Virus record (IMG/VR): IMGVR_UViG_3300002835_000063
Coordinates: 44,881-108,880 of that record
DNA length: 64,000 bases
From: a virus
Direction: 5' to 3' (one strand)
In this document: in pieces, positions 51,923 to 61,700 of the stretch
How the letters are laid out: every line of letters starts with the position of its first letter
How positions within the stretch are numbered: position 1 is the first letter of the stretch
Notes under the pieces: model-generated
Told to the model about the DNA's origin: nothing
Databases searched by the model: none
The model's input: only the letters and a program-made list of their open reading frames with translations
Position numbers and translations under genes: made by a program

Positions 51923-53968
51923 TTAGAGCTCGATAGCAGCTGCAGTTGCGCCACCAGTGGTGTCGCGTAGAGCAGCAGCTACACCGTTGACGTTAACAGT
52001 CTGGGTGATTGCTAGAGACTCGATACCTACCTTGGCGATACCCTCGAAGGTCTCAACGAACATCTTGTAGTCGTTGGTTCCAACTAGTGAGGAGTCGCGG
52101 ATGATACCTAGGTCTAGAGTTCCACCGTCTAGGAACAGGAATGTTCCCTCGGCGAATAGGTACCAGACGAAGCTGTCTGGGAACTCTAGTAGGCCAGTAG
52201 CGCCCTGTGAGCCGAATACAGTTGCATCTGGAGTTGCAACCATGTCAACGTTTAGAGAAGCAAGGTAGCCCTCGATCTCGCTGCGGCTTACATTTAGGGT
52301 GCCATCGCCAGGCATTGCTACAGCCAAGTCAGCTGCCATTGCATCAGCAACCCATGAAGGGATAAATGCCTTCAAGCGGGTGTTGACGTCTAGACGGTGA
52401 CGTGAGCGGTAAGCAGCAGCTGCCTTGCGAACGGTAACTAGGAAGTCACGACCAAAACCTAGAAGGGTTCCGGAAGTGACAGCAGTTGAACCAGCAGAGA
52501 TCTTGCTTAGCAAGTCCTGCTCTGCCTCACGTGCGTGCTGCACTAGAGCTAGCTCGTTGTGGCGAGCAATCAACTCTGGGTAAGCACGGGTCATGAGGTT
52601 ACCGAACTGTAGCTGTAGGGTTACAGCGTCAGTTACAGCAGTCTGCTCTGAAGCAGCTGATACGGTCAGCGAAGTCTTGCTTGCTGGGGATGGGGTCTCT
52701 GCCGAGTCATTCGCTGCGGTCCAAACGCCAACTGCGTTAGCGTAGGTACCAGCTGCAAAGCTTGGAGGAGTTACGAAACGAACACCACCGCGGTCAGCCT
52801 GGAACTTTGGTAGAGCATCGCGCACTGGACGAGCAGTGGTTGAGCCCTGAGCAAAGATGTCGTACTTGACCTCGACTGGGGCTGCGTGTCCACCGGAAGC
52901 AACAAGTGCATCGCGGCCTACAACACCCTCAATCTTAGCGGCATTCTCTAGTGGGTCGGTACCGAGGAAACGGTCCTCTGGGTACTGGGTTGAGAAAGAT
53001 GCAACAATGTGCTGCTCTCCGTCTCCACCATTTACGCGGCGAAGAGAGTGTAGTCTCTTCTCGAATAGCTGAGAAACCTCAGCCATGTCTTTTACTGAGC
53101 TTCCCGCGCTGTAACCAGGGATGTCAGCACCAGCAGTAATTGCTACTGGCACCTCGGTAACCTGAACTACAGGCTGACGGTCGGCTGGTGCCTCGAAAGG
53201 CTGTTCAGCTGCAGCGGTCACTGCCTGCTCCTTCTGCTCTTCTACGAGAGCGGTTGATGTTTCGATAGTTTCTGTTGAAGAAAGCTCTGCGCTTTCCTCG
53301 GTTGTGGTTGATAGTTCAGAACCGTCTTCTTGATCGGTTGATGCTTCTGCGGCTGCCTCGGCTTCAACAACAGTCTCTTCGACTGATGCTTCTGCCTCGA
53401 CTGGAGTCTCTGCAACGGTCTCGGTGCTTGTAGCCTCTACAGTTTCACCTGCTGAGAACTCTGCCTCTACGACCGATGCCTCTGGAGCTGCTTCAGTTAC
53501 AGCTTCAGTAGTTGACTCCTCAGAAGCGGAAGCTGTGATGTTTTCATCTACAGACATTTCTTCCTCTTTCTTTTCTTCTTCGGTTTCTACTTCGGTTGGC
53601 TCTTCAGACTCTGGAGCTTCTACCTCAGGTGCTTCTTCAGCAACTGGAGCTTCTGCTTCAGTTTCTACAGGCTCGTCTTCGGTCATAGCCATTTCCTCTC
53701 CATTGTCGTCTGCTACACCCTTGACACGAGCAGTAGCTTCAGCTGCTTTTGCAGCAAGTTCTGCTGCTAGAGCCTCGCGGCGAGAAAGCTCGCCACGAAC
53801 AATGTCAATGGAATCAGCAAGCGACGTCATAGCATCAACTGACTCGGAAGTTGGGTCTTCAGCTTCAACCGCTTCAAACTGAGTGATGATCTCTGACTGT
53901 AGCTCAGCGAGCTGTTCGTCGCTTAGCTCAGAGATTGCATCTAGCTGAGTTTTAATTTGGTCGTACAC
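51923..53968 (-). CDS. Major capsid protein with long N-terminal scaffold domain
   Basis: 681 residues from a GTG start with a perfect AGGAGGT nearby. About 1-95 are coiled coil (YDQIKTQLDAISELSDEQLA). About 95-290 are a Glu/Ala/Thr-rich acidic stretch. The rest is HK97-type capsid (TTARPVRDALPKFQADRGG, DLLSKISAGSTAVTSGTLLG, LEFPDSFVWYLFAEGTFLFL). The N-terminal third would act as a built-in scaffold and be removed by the protease encoded just upstream. Confidence 0.83.
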   Translation of the reverse strand: MYDQIKTQLDAISELSDEQLAELQSEIITQFEAVEAEDPTSESVDAMTSLADSIDIVRGELSRREALAAELAAKAAEATARVKGVADDNGEEMAMTEDEPVETEAEAPVAEEAPEVEAPESEEPTEVETEEEKKEEEMSVDENITASASEESTTEAVTEAAPEASVVEAEFSAGETVEATSTETVAETPVEAEASVEETVVEAEAAAEASTDQEDGSELSTTTEESAELSSTETIETSTALVEEQKEQAVTAAAEQPFEAPADRQPVVQVTEVPVAITAGADIPGYSAGSSVKDMAEVSQLFEKRLHSLRRVNGGDGEQHIVASFSTQYPEDRFLGTDPLENAAKIEGVVGRDALVASGGHAAPVEVKYDIFAQGSTTARPVRDALPKFQADRGGVRFVTPPSFAAGTYANAVGVWTAANDSAETPSPASKTSLTVSAASEQTAVTDAVTLQLQFGNLMTRAYPELIARHNELALVQHAREAEQDLLSKISAGSTAVTSGTLLGFGRDFLVTVRKAAAAYRSRHRLDVNTRLKAFIPSWVADAMAADLAVAMPGDGTLNVSRSEIEGYLASLNVDMVATPDATVFGSQGATGLLEFPDSFVWYLFAEGTFLFLDGGTLDLGIIRDSSLVGTNDYKMFVETFEGIAKVGIESLAITQTVNVNGVAAALRDTTGGATAAAIEL

Positions 53969-53993
53969 TGTACCTCCTAGGCCAGTTAGTAGT

Positions 53994-54014
53994 GGACGAA
54001 TTTACGTCCTTTTT
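53994..54014 (+). terminator. Small hairpin with T-tract before the capsid gene
   Basis: GGACG, a 6-nt loop and CGTCC are followed by TTTTT on the plus strand. That would stop antisense transcription; on the minus strand it lies in the 103-nt capsid leader. The stem is only 5 bp. Confidence 0.3.
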
Positions 54015-54070
54015 CAGTCAAGGCAGAGGGACTAAACACAACGAGGCGCAAGGCGCTCCACCTAGGGATA

Positions 54071-54078
54071 ATTTTACC
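54071..54078 (-). promoter_or_regulatory. Candidate late promoter element GGTAAAAT (capsid)
   Basis: On the minus strand AAGGTAAAATTATCC lies 103 nt upstream of the major capsid start, overlapping the end of the intergenic region. It is almost identical to the element at 58602. Confidence 0.45.
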
Positions 54079-54085
54079 TTATTTT

Positions 54086-57000
54086 TTAGGTAAGGAGTCG
54101 GAGTAGCTTGCTCATCTCAGATTGGATCTCTCCCTGAGAGTAAACATCTGCTCCGGACATGTAAGAGCGCAGGCTTTGGGTAGCAATGTCTGCGTCCTTT
54201 TTACCGATCTTTGCTTCGACTCGGTTGATCATCTGCTCAATGAGATCTTTGAGTCCAACTGGTAGATCGCTAAATCTAAGCTTTGAAGACTCTTTTCCAA
54301 ATGGAAGCGGCAGATTGGCAATAGTCTTGCCGAGCTCAGCCGCGCTCAAACGGACGTTCTCCAAAGATTCTGGGTTCAAGGCTTTAGTATCGATTCTGTC
54401 AATCATATCCAAAAGCTCACTGCTGGCTTTGGCTGATTTTGCATAGTCACCAGCAAAGTCAAGATTTTCTGCTTCTTCGACCTTTTTTAGTGCTTTTGCT
54501 AGTCCAGCTACACCCAAGTCTTGTTTTAGACGAGCCAGAACTTTACGATACTTTCCTTTAGCATCTCTAGGTTGATTTACCCCAGAGATATACTTAGGTC
54601 TGCCATCTTCATCTCTTTCAACTGGCTTTCCCTTGTTAGCTTTTACTTCTTCGGCAGCTTCGATCTCTTCTTCGGTTTGCTTGTCAGCTTCTTCTTTGGC
54701 TTCGCGAAGCTTTTTAAGCTCCTCGTCCGAGATCTCTTCTACTTTTGGGCCGGCAGCCACCACCGCCTTTGCTGCAGCTGTTGCCGACTTTCTCATAGTG
54801 AAAGCTTTTCTTTCTAGCTCTGCCGTAGCCATTTCTTTCCAGTTATCTGGAATTAGTTTTGACTGATTTAGCTGACGAGCACGCTTCATAATGTGCTTGC
54901 GAACTGCACGGCGCTCTGATGCCTTTGATCGACCATAAGCTTGAATTGCATTCTTGAGGTCTTCAACGTTGCGAATTGGGTAGGCACCATCTGGCATTGC
55001 TTTGCCTTCCTTAGCAAGAGCTTCGCGCTCTTCCTGAGAAATGCTTGCCATAGCTGCAAGAGCTGCAGTTAGTGCTGCCTTTTCGCGCATTTTTTCTGCG
55101 CTTGCAGTTAGAGATTGAAGGTTAGCTTCGCGCATTCTCTTCTTTGCATCTTTAACTCTAGACTTTAGGTCTGGAGCAGTTGAAGCAAGCTCTCCTAGCA
55201 TTTTTGCCTTTGTGTTAAGTGAGCATGCAGCACCAGAGCACTTAATCATTGCTAGGTAGCTTGCACCGGCTGCAACTAGAGCTAGAACCTTACCTGAAGC
55301 AATCATTGCCCTGGCGGTAGGGAATCCTGGAACGTTTACTTGGCAGATGGCAACAAGCTCAAGAGATCCATTGATTGGACGCCAGTCACCTGATGGAGCA
55401 GACGCACGTAGTGCACGAATCTGCATTTCTTCTAACTGTGGGCGAAGTGATCCTGCACACCAAATTCCGTACTTGTCTTCGCCAACGTGGATGTCAGCTA
55501 CAGCTGAGGCGGTGTCATCGTAGTGTCTAGCAGCTGAAGCGGCGTCAGCGTTAAGAGGTGCGTGGCCACCAGCAAGAGTTAGTTGACCTACTGGAACATC
55601 GGTTCCTTCCGCAGTGCGAATTACTCCGGTGTGGAAGTAAGCATACTTGCTACGAGAGCGTGGTGGCTTGGTGGCACGTGGCAGACCAATATGGTTCACG
55701 TTCCAAGCAGCGATGTGGCCGTAGACTCGGCCATCCTCGTCCACGGTCAGTGGGGTCGGACCAGCTAGTCCCGGGTCTTTAAACCATTCAGCTGGTGGAG
55801 TCATTGGGATTTCTGACTTCAAAAAGCCCGACGCTACGATCGGCTCAACGTCAGAGAAGTCCTCCAATGATTCCTCATAGATTCCGTCTTCTGGGGTCAC
55901 GTTTTCCTCCTGATCCCCTTCATTTTGCAGCACAATAGAGCATTCTTGGAATGCAGGCTTAGCTACAATTGTAGCAGCCATGATGCGTGCCTTATTTATG
56001 GTAAGTTTGTCCTTACCAATCTCTTCTCCCTCTTCTTCGGCCATATCTTTCTTTGGCTTCTTGTCTTCCTTAGCCTCGAACTGATCTAGGTCCACAGAAA
56101 CGCCACGAAGGAAACCGTTGCGCACTAGTCGCTCTGCTTCTTTTCCGTATGGTCCAGTATCAAATACTCCATAAGCATTTCCCATGCCGTTCTCGAGACG
56201 CTCAACGTAGTCAATACGGCCAACTACAACTGAGCCATCGTGGCCAGCTCCGGTCTTGATTTGCCAAAGCAAAGGGACTGGCAAATCGCGAACGCTGATA
56301 GCGCCCTTCTTAAACTTACGGCCGTCGCCAGATTCTACTTCTTCTGGAACTAGCATTGGAATAGAGAACTTAGCTCCAGATTTAATTGGTGGAGCAGCTG
56401 CAATTAAAGCTACTTTTTGCTTAATTTCTTCATACTTAGCAGAAAGTTCCGCTTTTTCAATCATTGCTTTTGTGAACTGCTCTTCGCTAGTAAAGTTTAG
56501 TCCAGCCGAAGACTTTAGCCCACGCTTGTTGCCAACATTGTATTTGCTGCCGGTATAAACGCCAGTAACTTCCTTGTGACGAAGCTGGCAGTACCCCTTA
56601 GCACGTGGTCCCATGTACTTGGAAAGCTGTCGAACACATCGAGTCCAGTCACCCGGGGTGCCCCAGCGAATTTTGGCTGCACCCTTACCGCGAGTCCAGT
56701 AGCGACGAAGTGCCTCGGCGTTGCCTCGGTTACGGTCCAGACCGCCAGCAGCCAATATTGCATTATTAATATCGCCAGTAGTAGCAAACCAAATTCTCAT
56801 AATGGCAGCAGTAACCGCCTGAGCTTTTGCCTCAAGTCCATCTACCTCAACTAAAACATCATTTAAAACGTTTTTGTCAAGTTGGACAACAGGAGGTGGA
56901 GCAGGAGATTTTAGATCACTTAAAACCTGAGGATCTGGAATCCATTTTTTATCTTGGCGTCTGTATGTAGTTGGCTCTGTGCTTGTTTTTGAGGCAGGAA

Positions 57001-58567
57001 CAATGGCAACTAAATCCATTACAGCCTGGACATCATCCGGAGAAACAATAGCTAAATACTTAGGTGGAACATCAGACTCTTTGGGAGAGTTGATAACATC
57101 AGACTCTTTTTCACCGGCAGCTTTTACAGGTTTGTATGAGTTACGAAGGTCAGCAACATACTTCGGGTAATTATTAATTAAATCGCCAAGATCTTTACTT
57201 GTCATTGGCTTTAAAGTTCCGGGCAGGTGAGCCTTTGGCATATTTCTTGGAGTTCTAGGCTCTCCTAGAATCCCACTGAAATCAATTGGGGCTGTAGTAC
57301 CAGGGGCCATCATTGGACCGTCTACATTTTTTTCGGCTTGGGTATATTCAACCGGAACAGAAATAGTCTTTCCGCTGTCCAAACGAACTTTTACTTTTCC
57401 AGTGGCATAGTCAATTGACTCTAAAACACCAGAACCGCGAGCTCTATCTCCAGCAACTACAGTTCTACTACCAACTTTTACAAACTCGCCGTCTGCATTT
57501 CGTGGTTGTTTACTAGCTTTTTCGGAGAGAAATTCTGGATCTAAATTTCCATCGCCATCTTGGTCAGCGGCAGTGCCAGCAGCAATCATGGGATCGCCAC
57601 CTAAAGCCATAACTCTATCTACTAGTTCCCAGTCTTCTTCTGGAAGACCTAGTTCCGCTAAACGCTGCTCTTCTTCGTCGATCTCTGAAATAGTGATTTT
57701 TGTAGAAGGATCCATAGCTAGTTTTGCAGCAATTAGCATGGCGGAATCGACGTCAATTAGAACGTGAGTGCAGTCTGGAGTTTGATCCTCGTCTAGTTCG
57801 TAATCGTACTTCCAAACATTTGCATCGGCATCGCCCATGTCGTCCCAGATGTTGTCATCCCAAACGTAAGTCTGTCCGTCTGCTTCAATTTTGTAAAGTC
57901 TGTCGATACCCGAGCCGTCCATGTGGACCCGAGCCATAAATTCAGGGCCGTAGCCTTCTTCTAATTCGTAGGCAGCCTTAAAGGAGTCCGCGTATCCAGC
58001 AGCTCTAAGTGATTTTTCTCTTTTATTTTCACGCTCAACAATTGCAGATGCCCAACGCTTAGCTGCATCTCCACCCCAAAGTGCCCAGGCAATTTTTCCA
58101 TTCGATGGGTAGCCATCTTCGCCGGGATCCCAGCCTTTACCCTGCTTATCTACTTCGTGACGAGGGAAATATTTTGCGATATGACGAACTTTTTGAATAC
58201 CGATTTGTCCGCCTCGAGCAAGAGTGCGAGCAGTGTTAAGGCCAACTGAAGTTCCACCGCGCTTGTACTCCTTGCGCCACTCTAAAGCTTTCTTTGCTTC
58301 TCTTTGTACACCCTCGGGGATACTGTACATTCTTCGGCCAGACTCAGCAGCAAACTCCTGGGACTCATAGGTCTCTAGCGCCAGCGAGCAAAGACGCAGC
58401 TGTCCCTCATTCAGGGATTCTTCAGAAGGCTGCCAATCAGAGAAAGACATTAAACCCTGAGGGGAGCCTGAAGCTACAATGAGGTTAATTTCTGTGTTTA
58501 GGACAACAGCATAGCTGTCATTTCCATACAAAGCTAAATTAGCGTTGCGTCCTAGGAGAATATTCAT
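54086..58567 (-). CDS. Giant prohead-protease-containing protein
   Basis: 1493 residues. The N-terminal about 330 residues hold WALWGGDAAKRWASAIV and a DGQTYVWDDNIWDD segment, unassigned. A beta-domain is near 370-410 (RTVVAGDRARGSGVLESIDY). About 600-680 are helical with CVRQLSKYMGPRAKGYCQLR. About 740-835 resemble an S78-type prohead protease (GAGHDGSVVVGRIDYVE, GFLRGVSVDLDQFE; candidate catalytic His and Ser). About 920-1120 are a capsid-associated domain. About 1190-1250 carry MPDGAYPIRNVEDLKNAIQA, common in actinophages. The C-terminus is coiled coil. The fusion is far longer than a normal protease. Confidence 0.7.
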   Translation of the reverse strand: MNILLGRNANLALYGNDSYAVVLNTEINLIVASGSPQGLMSFSDWQPSEESLNEGQLRLCSLALETYESQEFAAESGRRMYSIPEGVQREAKKALEWRKEYKRGGTSVGLNTARTLARGGQIGIQKVRHIAKYFPRHEVDKQGKGWDPGEDGYPSNGKIAWALWGGDAAKRWASAIVERENKREKSLRAAGYADSFKAAYELEEGYGPEFMARVHMDGSGIDRLYKIEADGQTYVWDDNIWDDMGDADANVWKYDYELDEDQTPDCTHVLIDVDSAMLIAAKLAMDPSTKITISEIDEEEQRLAELGLPEEDWELVDRVMALGGDPMIAAGTAADQDGDGNLDPEFLSEKASKQPRNADGEFVKVGSRTVVAGDRARGSGVLESIDYATGKVKVRLDSGKTISVPVEYTQAEKNVDGPMMAPGTTAPIDFSGILGEPRTPRNMPKAHLPGTLKPMTSKDLGDLINNYPKYVADLRNSYKPVKAAGEKESDVINSPKESDVPPKYLAIVSPDDVQAVMDLVAIVPASKTSTEPTTYRRQDKKWIPDPQVLSDLKSPAPPPVVQLDKNVLNDVLVEVDGLEAKAQAVTAAIMRIWFATTGDINNAILAAGGLDRNRGNAEALRRYWTRGKGAAKIRWGTPGDWTRCVRQLSKYMGPRAKGYCQLRHKEVTGVYTGSKYNVGNKRGLKSSAGLNFTSEEQFTKAMIEKAELSAKYEEIKQKVALIAAAPPIKSGAKFSIPMLVPEEVESGDGRKFKKGAISVRDLPVPLLWQIKTGAGHDGSVVVGRIDYVERLENGMGNAYGVFDTGPYGKEAERLVRNGFLRGVSVDLDQFEAKEDKKPKKDMAEEEGEEIGKDKLTINKARIMAATIVAKPAFQECSIVLQNEGDQEENVTPEDGIYEESLEDFSDVEPIVASGFLKSEIPMTPPAEWFKDPGLAGPTPLTVDEDGRVYGHIAAWNVNHIGLPRATKPPRSRSKYAYFHTGVIRTAEGTDVPVGQLTLAGGHAPLNADAASAARHYDDTASAVADIHVGEDKYGIWCAGSLRPQLEEMQIRALRASAPSGDWRPINGSLELVAICQVNVPGFPTARAMIASGKVLALVAAGASYLAMIKCSGAACSLNTKAKMLGELASTAPDLKSRVKDAKKRMREANLQSLTASAEKMREKAALTAALAAMASISQEEREALAKEGKAMPDGAYPIRNVEDLKNAIQAYGRSKASERRAVRKHIMKRARQLNQSKLIPDNWKEMATAELERKAFTMRKSATAAAKAVVAAGPKVEEISDEELKKLREAKEEADKQTEEEIEAAEEVKANKGKPVERDEDGRPKYISGVNQPRDAKGKYRKVLARLKQDLGVAGLAKALKKVEEAENLDFAGDYAKSAKASSELLDMIDRIDTKALNPESLENVRLSAAELGKTIANLPLPFGKESSKLRFSDLPVGLKDLIEQMINRVEAKIGKKDADIATQSLRSYMSGADVYSQGEIQSEMSKLLRLLT

Positions 58568-58601
58568 TGAGCAGATCCTATTTCAGATAGAGGACGTAAT
58601 A

Positions 58602-58609
58602 ATTTTACC
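58602..58609 (-). promoter_or_regulatory. Candidate late promoter element GGTAAAAT (protease gene)
   Basis: On the minus strand TATAGGGTAAAATTATTACG lies 35 nt before the ATG at 58567, in the 61-nt gap after the small gene at 58629. Nearly the same as the element at 54071. Confidence 0.45.
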
Positions 58610-58628
58610 CTATAAATAAACGATGTGT

Positions 58629-58775
58629 TTATTCGACGGGCTTTTCGGTGTCGTCGTCAATCTCATTTGTTGGATTTCCGACAACTTTTGCTAGTAAGAC
58701 CCAGTACTCTGGGTCGTCTTGGGTATACCCGCCAAGAGTTTCTAGGTCTAGTCTTGGCTTATATTCTTCAGCCAT
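58629..58775 (-). CDS. 48-residue acidic protein
   Basis: The ATG overlaps the stop of the double-ArdC gene (TAATG), and GGAG lies about 10 nt upstream. The peptide contains DLETLGGYTQDDPEYWVLL and an acidic end (EIDDDTEKPVE). It is followed by the GGTAAAAT element. Function unknown. Confidence 0.6.
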   Translation of the reverse strand: MAEEYKPRLDLETLGGYTQDDPEYWVLLAKVVGNPTNEIDDDTEKPVE

Positions 58776-61700
58776 TATTCTTCATCTCCTTCTTGGCCTT
58801 GTTTGCCTAGGTAGGTGTTGTAGCCCTCTAGAGGACTCCAGTCTCCTAGATCCATTCCTAACATATAGTCTACAGCTTGCTGAGCTTTGGATGCAGATAG
58901 CTGCAATATTTCTGGATTGCCTCCCTTTAGGACATTAAACCAGCTTTGCATGTAAGCCTGAGTATTGTCTACGTCATACTCAACGCCAAACATTTCTCCC
59001 AAAATAGCGGCCCCCATTTCAGCAATTAGCTCTTCCTGAGCCCGGGCTTGCCCATCTGGGTTGCCGTAATCTTTTGTCAGCTCTGTTCGGTCTAGACGAC
59101 TTGGGTGCCCCGTGCTGTGGGTAAGCTCATGCATCAGAGTGTCAAAAACTTCTTCTGGAGAGTTAAACTGAGCCAAAGAAGGAAGAGTGATACTGTCTGA
59201 CATTGGAGACCAGTTGGGGGAGCTGTCGTGGGTAGAGTAGTTTCCTACATAAGAGTAATCAATTTTGGGAGGCTTAAGTCCCTTTGCTTCCATACTCTTT
59301 ATGTATCTTTCGAGAATAAACTCTTGAGCGTCTACCGGAGCCATTTCAGTTGTTGGCTTATCATCCGGTAGATCTAGATTCTCAATTTGGGCCACATTGA
59401 AAACAGTAGCTGTCTTGAAGTAAAGTTTGGCAAACCCGGCTGGTTTTCCTTCTTTATCTACTAAAGGCTTGCCCTTCTTATCTTTTGTTATTAGGAACTT
59501 TACAGGAACCAAAATAGGAGTTCCCGTTTCGCCTTTTTTAACATTTCCACCAAGCGACTGAGCCTGCTTGTACGTCATCCATCTGGAGTCGGTGTAGCCT
59601 TCAGACATTGCAGCAATCTTTAGCCAGAAAGAGTTAAAGCCGCTATATAGGCGCTTACTGGAAGGATTTCTTGGGATACCGCTACCACCAGTGAATTCAA
59701 ATCCATCTTTGTAGCCCTTGCGCCAAGGAACTTTGTTGTCTCCAAGCTCTTCTAATTTTTTGATTAAAGCATCATAAACTTTTTGTTTAGCCTGGTCACT
59801 AGTATTAACATTCTGATCCAGAGAGACTTCTACAAGATCCAAAGCATCTATAGAGTCCTGGCTAGTGTCTGGGTTGATGCTAGAAGTCAGCGGAGTAAGC
59901 TCGGTGTTTCTAAATTCAGTTGGAGTCTTTGGGCGTTTAGTTTGCGTTGGATCCCATTTCGGCATAGTGTCGATGTCGTTTCCAAGCATGTAGTCAATGG
60001 CAGCCTGAGCCTTCGTCGAAATATCAACCAAGTCAGCGTCACTAAACTTTCCTCTACTAGCTTCAGTAGCTATATAAGCAGCCGAGTTTTTGGTGTCGTA
60101 GTTTAGGCCGAACATCTTCATCAACATGGCAGACGCCATCTCAGCGATAGCCTCTTCTTTGGCTCGCTGGATCGGGTCAGTTCCAGCCTGCCGTGTTTCA
60201 GGGCGGTTCTGTCTAAATGCTGCACCAGTGCTGTGAATTAGCTCATGAGCCAAGCTTTGGATCCAAGCCTCGTCGCTCTTAAACTGCTCCCTAAGCGGAA
60301 GCTTTACTCTGTCTCTAGAGTAGTTAGGACTTTTTAGTGGTTTTCCAGTGTCTGGATTTACTGAAGTCTCGTCTACCTTCAGACCCAAAATTCCTGGAAT
60401 GCCACGGCCTTTTCGTTCTATTTCAGCTCTGTTAAACCGATCTAAAATAACTTGGAATGCCTCAGCTGGAGTGTACTTGACCGTCTCTGGCTCTTCGTAC
60501 TTTGGCATTCCATCGAACTGCTCGGCGTTGTAAACCTGAACTGGAACAAAACGGACGCTCTCCAGCGATGCGCCATCCTCTGATTGATATTCACGCAACG
60601 TTGGAACTGCGATTGAGGTAGGAGTAGCTCCAGCCTTAAGCTTTGCTCCGTAGGCTTTCTCGGCTTCCTGAGCAGTCAACCAACGAGGGTCAGAATAGCC
60701 AGCCTTGTCGGCAGCAGCAGAGAGAGCAACCAAGTTGAATGCTTTGTACTCATGGTTGTTAACTGGGTTGAGCGGAGATGTTCTGCCCTGCTTGGTAAAG
60801 TTTTTTACCCAGTCGCGGGGGGACTTTAGGGCCTCTTTTACTTCTTGTAGAACAGACGCAACTACGTTTTTATTTGTAGAGATGTCGGCAGCTACTTTTC
60901 CTGGTAGTTCGGCAGAGGTTACTTTTTCGACTGGAGTCTTGAATATTCTGGATCTAATTTCGTCAAAAACTTTGTCTACGTCGTTAGAGCCCGTATCAAC
61001 ACTTTGATCCAAATCTGCACCTGAATCAGTTGGAAGCAGAATGTCAGAGTCTGGGAAAATAAAGTATGGATTGATTTCCCGGGGCTGTTTGGACTCTAAA
61101 AATGCAGAGACAGCAGGATCAAAGCTTTGATTTGGAGATTTTTCTACTAGTCCCGGTTTAAATTCGCCTTCGGCTTTATTCGTAAAATCTGAAAGTGTTA
61201 CTATGGCTGGGACATACTCTTCTCCAGCTTGAATAGCTGCTTCCACCCTATGGTTTCCATCAGCAACTACTGCTTGTCTGGTTATTGGGTTATAGGCAAC
61301 CTGAATAGGCTCATATATGCCTTCTCCAGATTCTAGATCACTCTTTTTACTTTCCAAAGACGACAAGTCAGCTGCATCGTTACCTTGTATCCGCTTTAAG
61401 GCCTCTGGTCTAACTAGTCCAACAGTAGATTTGTCTCGACCTAAGCCAGCCAAAACATTCCAAGGCGTGTGCTCTAAATTGGGGTGCTTAGATTTTAGGT
61501 AGTTCTTATAAGATTTTGCAACTTCGGCTTGTTTGTCCCCAATTACCTCATAAAAAAGAGTCTTCGAGTCTACTGTAGACATGTCTAAAGAAGACGAAGA
61601 GTCAAGTGGACCATTTTGAGTGCGGGACCAGACATCTTTGGATCCGTCGTCGTACTCAATTGTAGTGTCTACTAATAAAACCGGGCTTCTTTTGTCCTCG

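Noticed and set aside
53424-53882. Plus-strand 152-codon Ser/Ala/Thr-rich frame
   Set aside because: Antisense of the Glu/Ala-rich capsid scaffold region; low complexity and no start signal.
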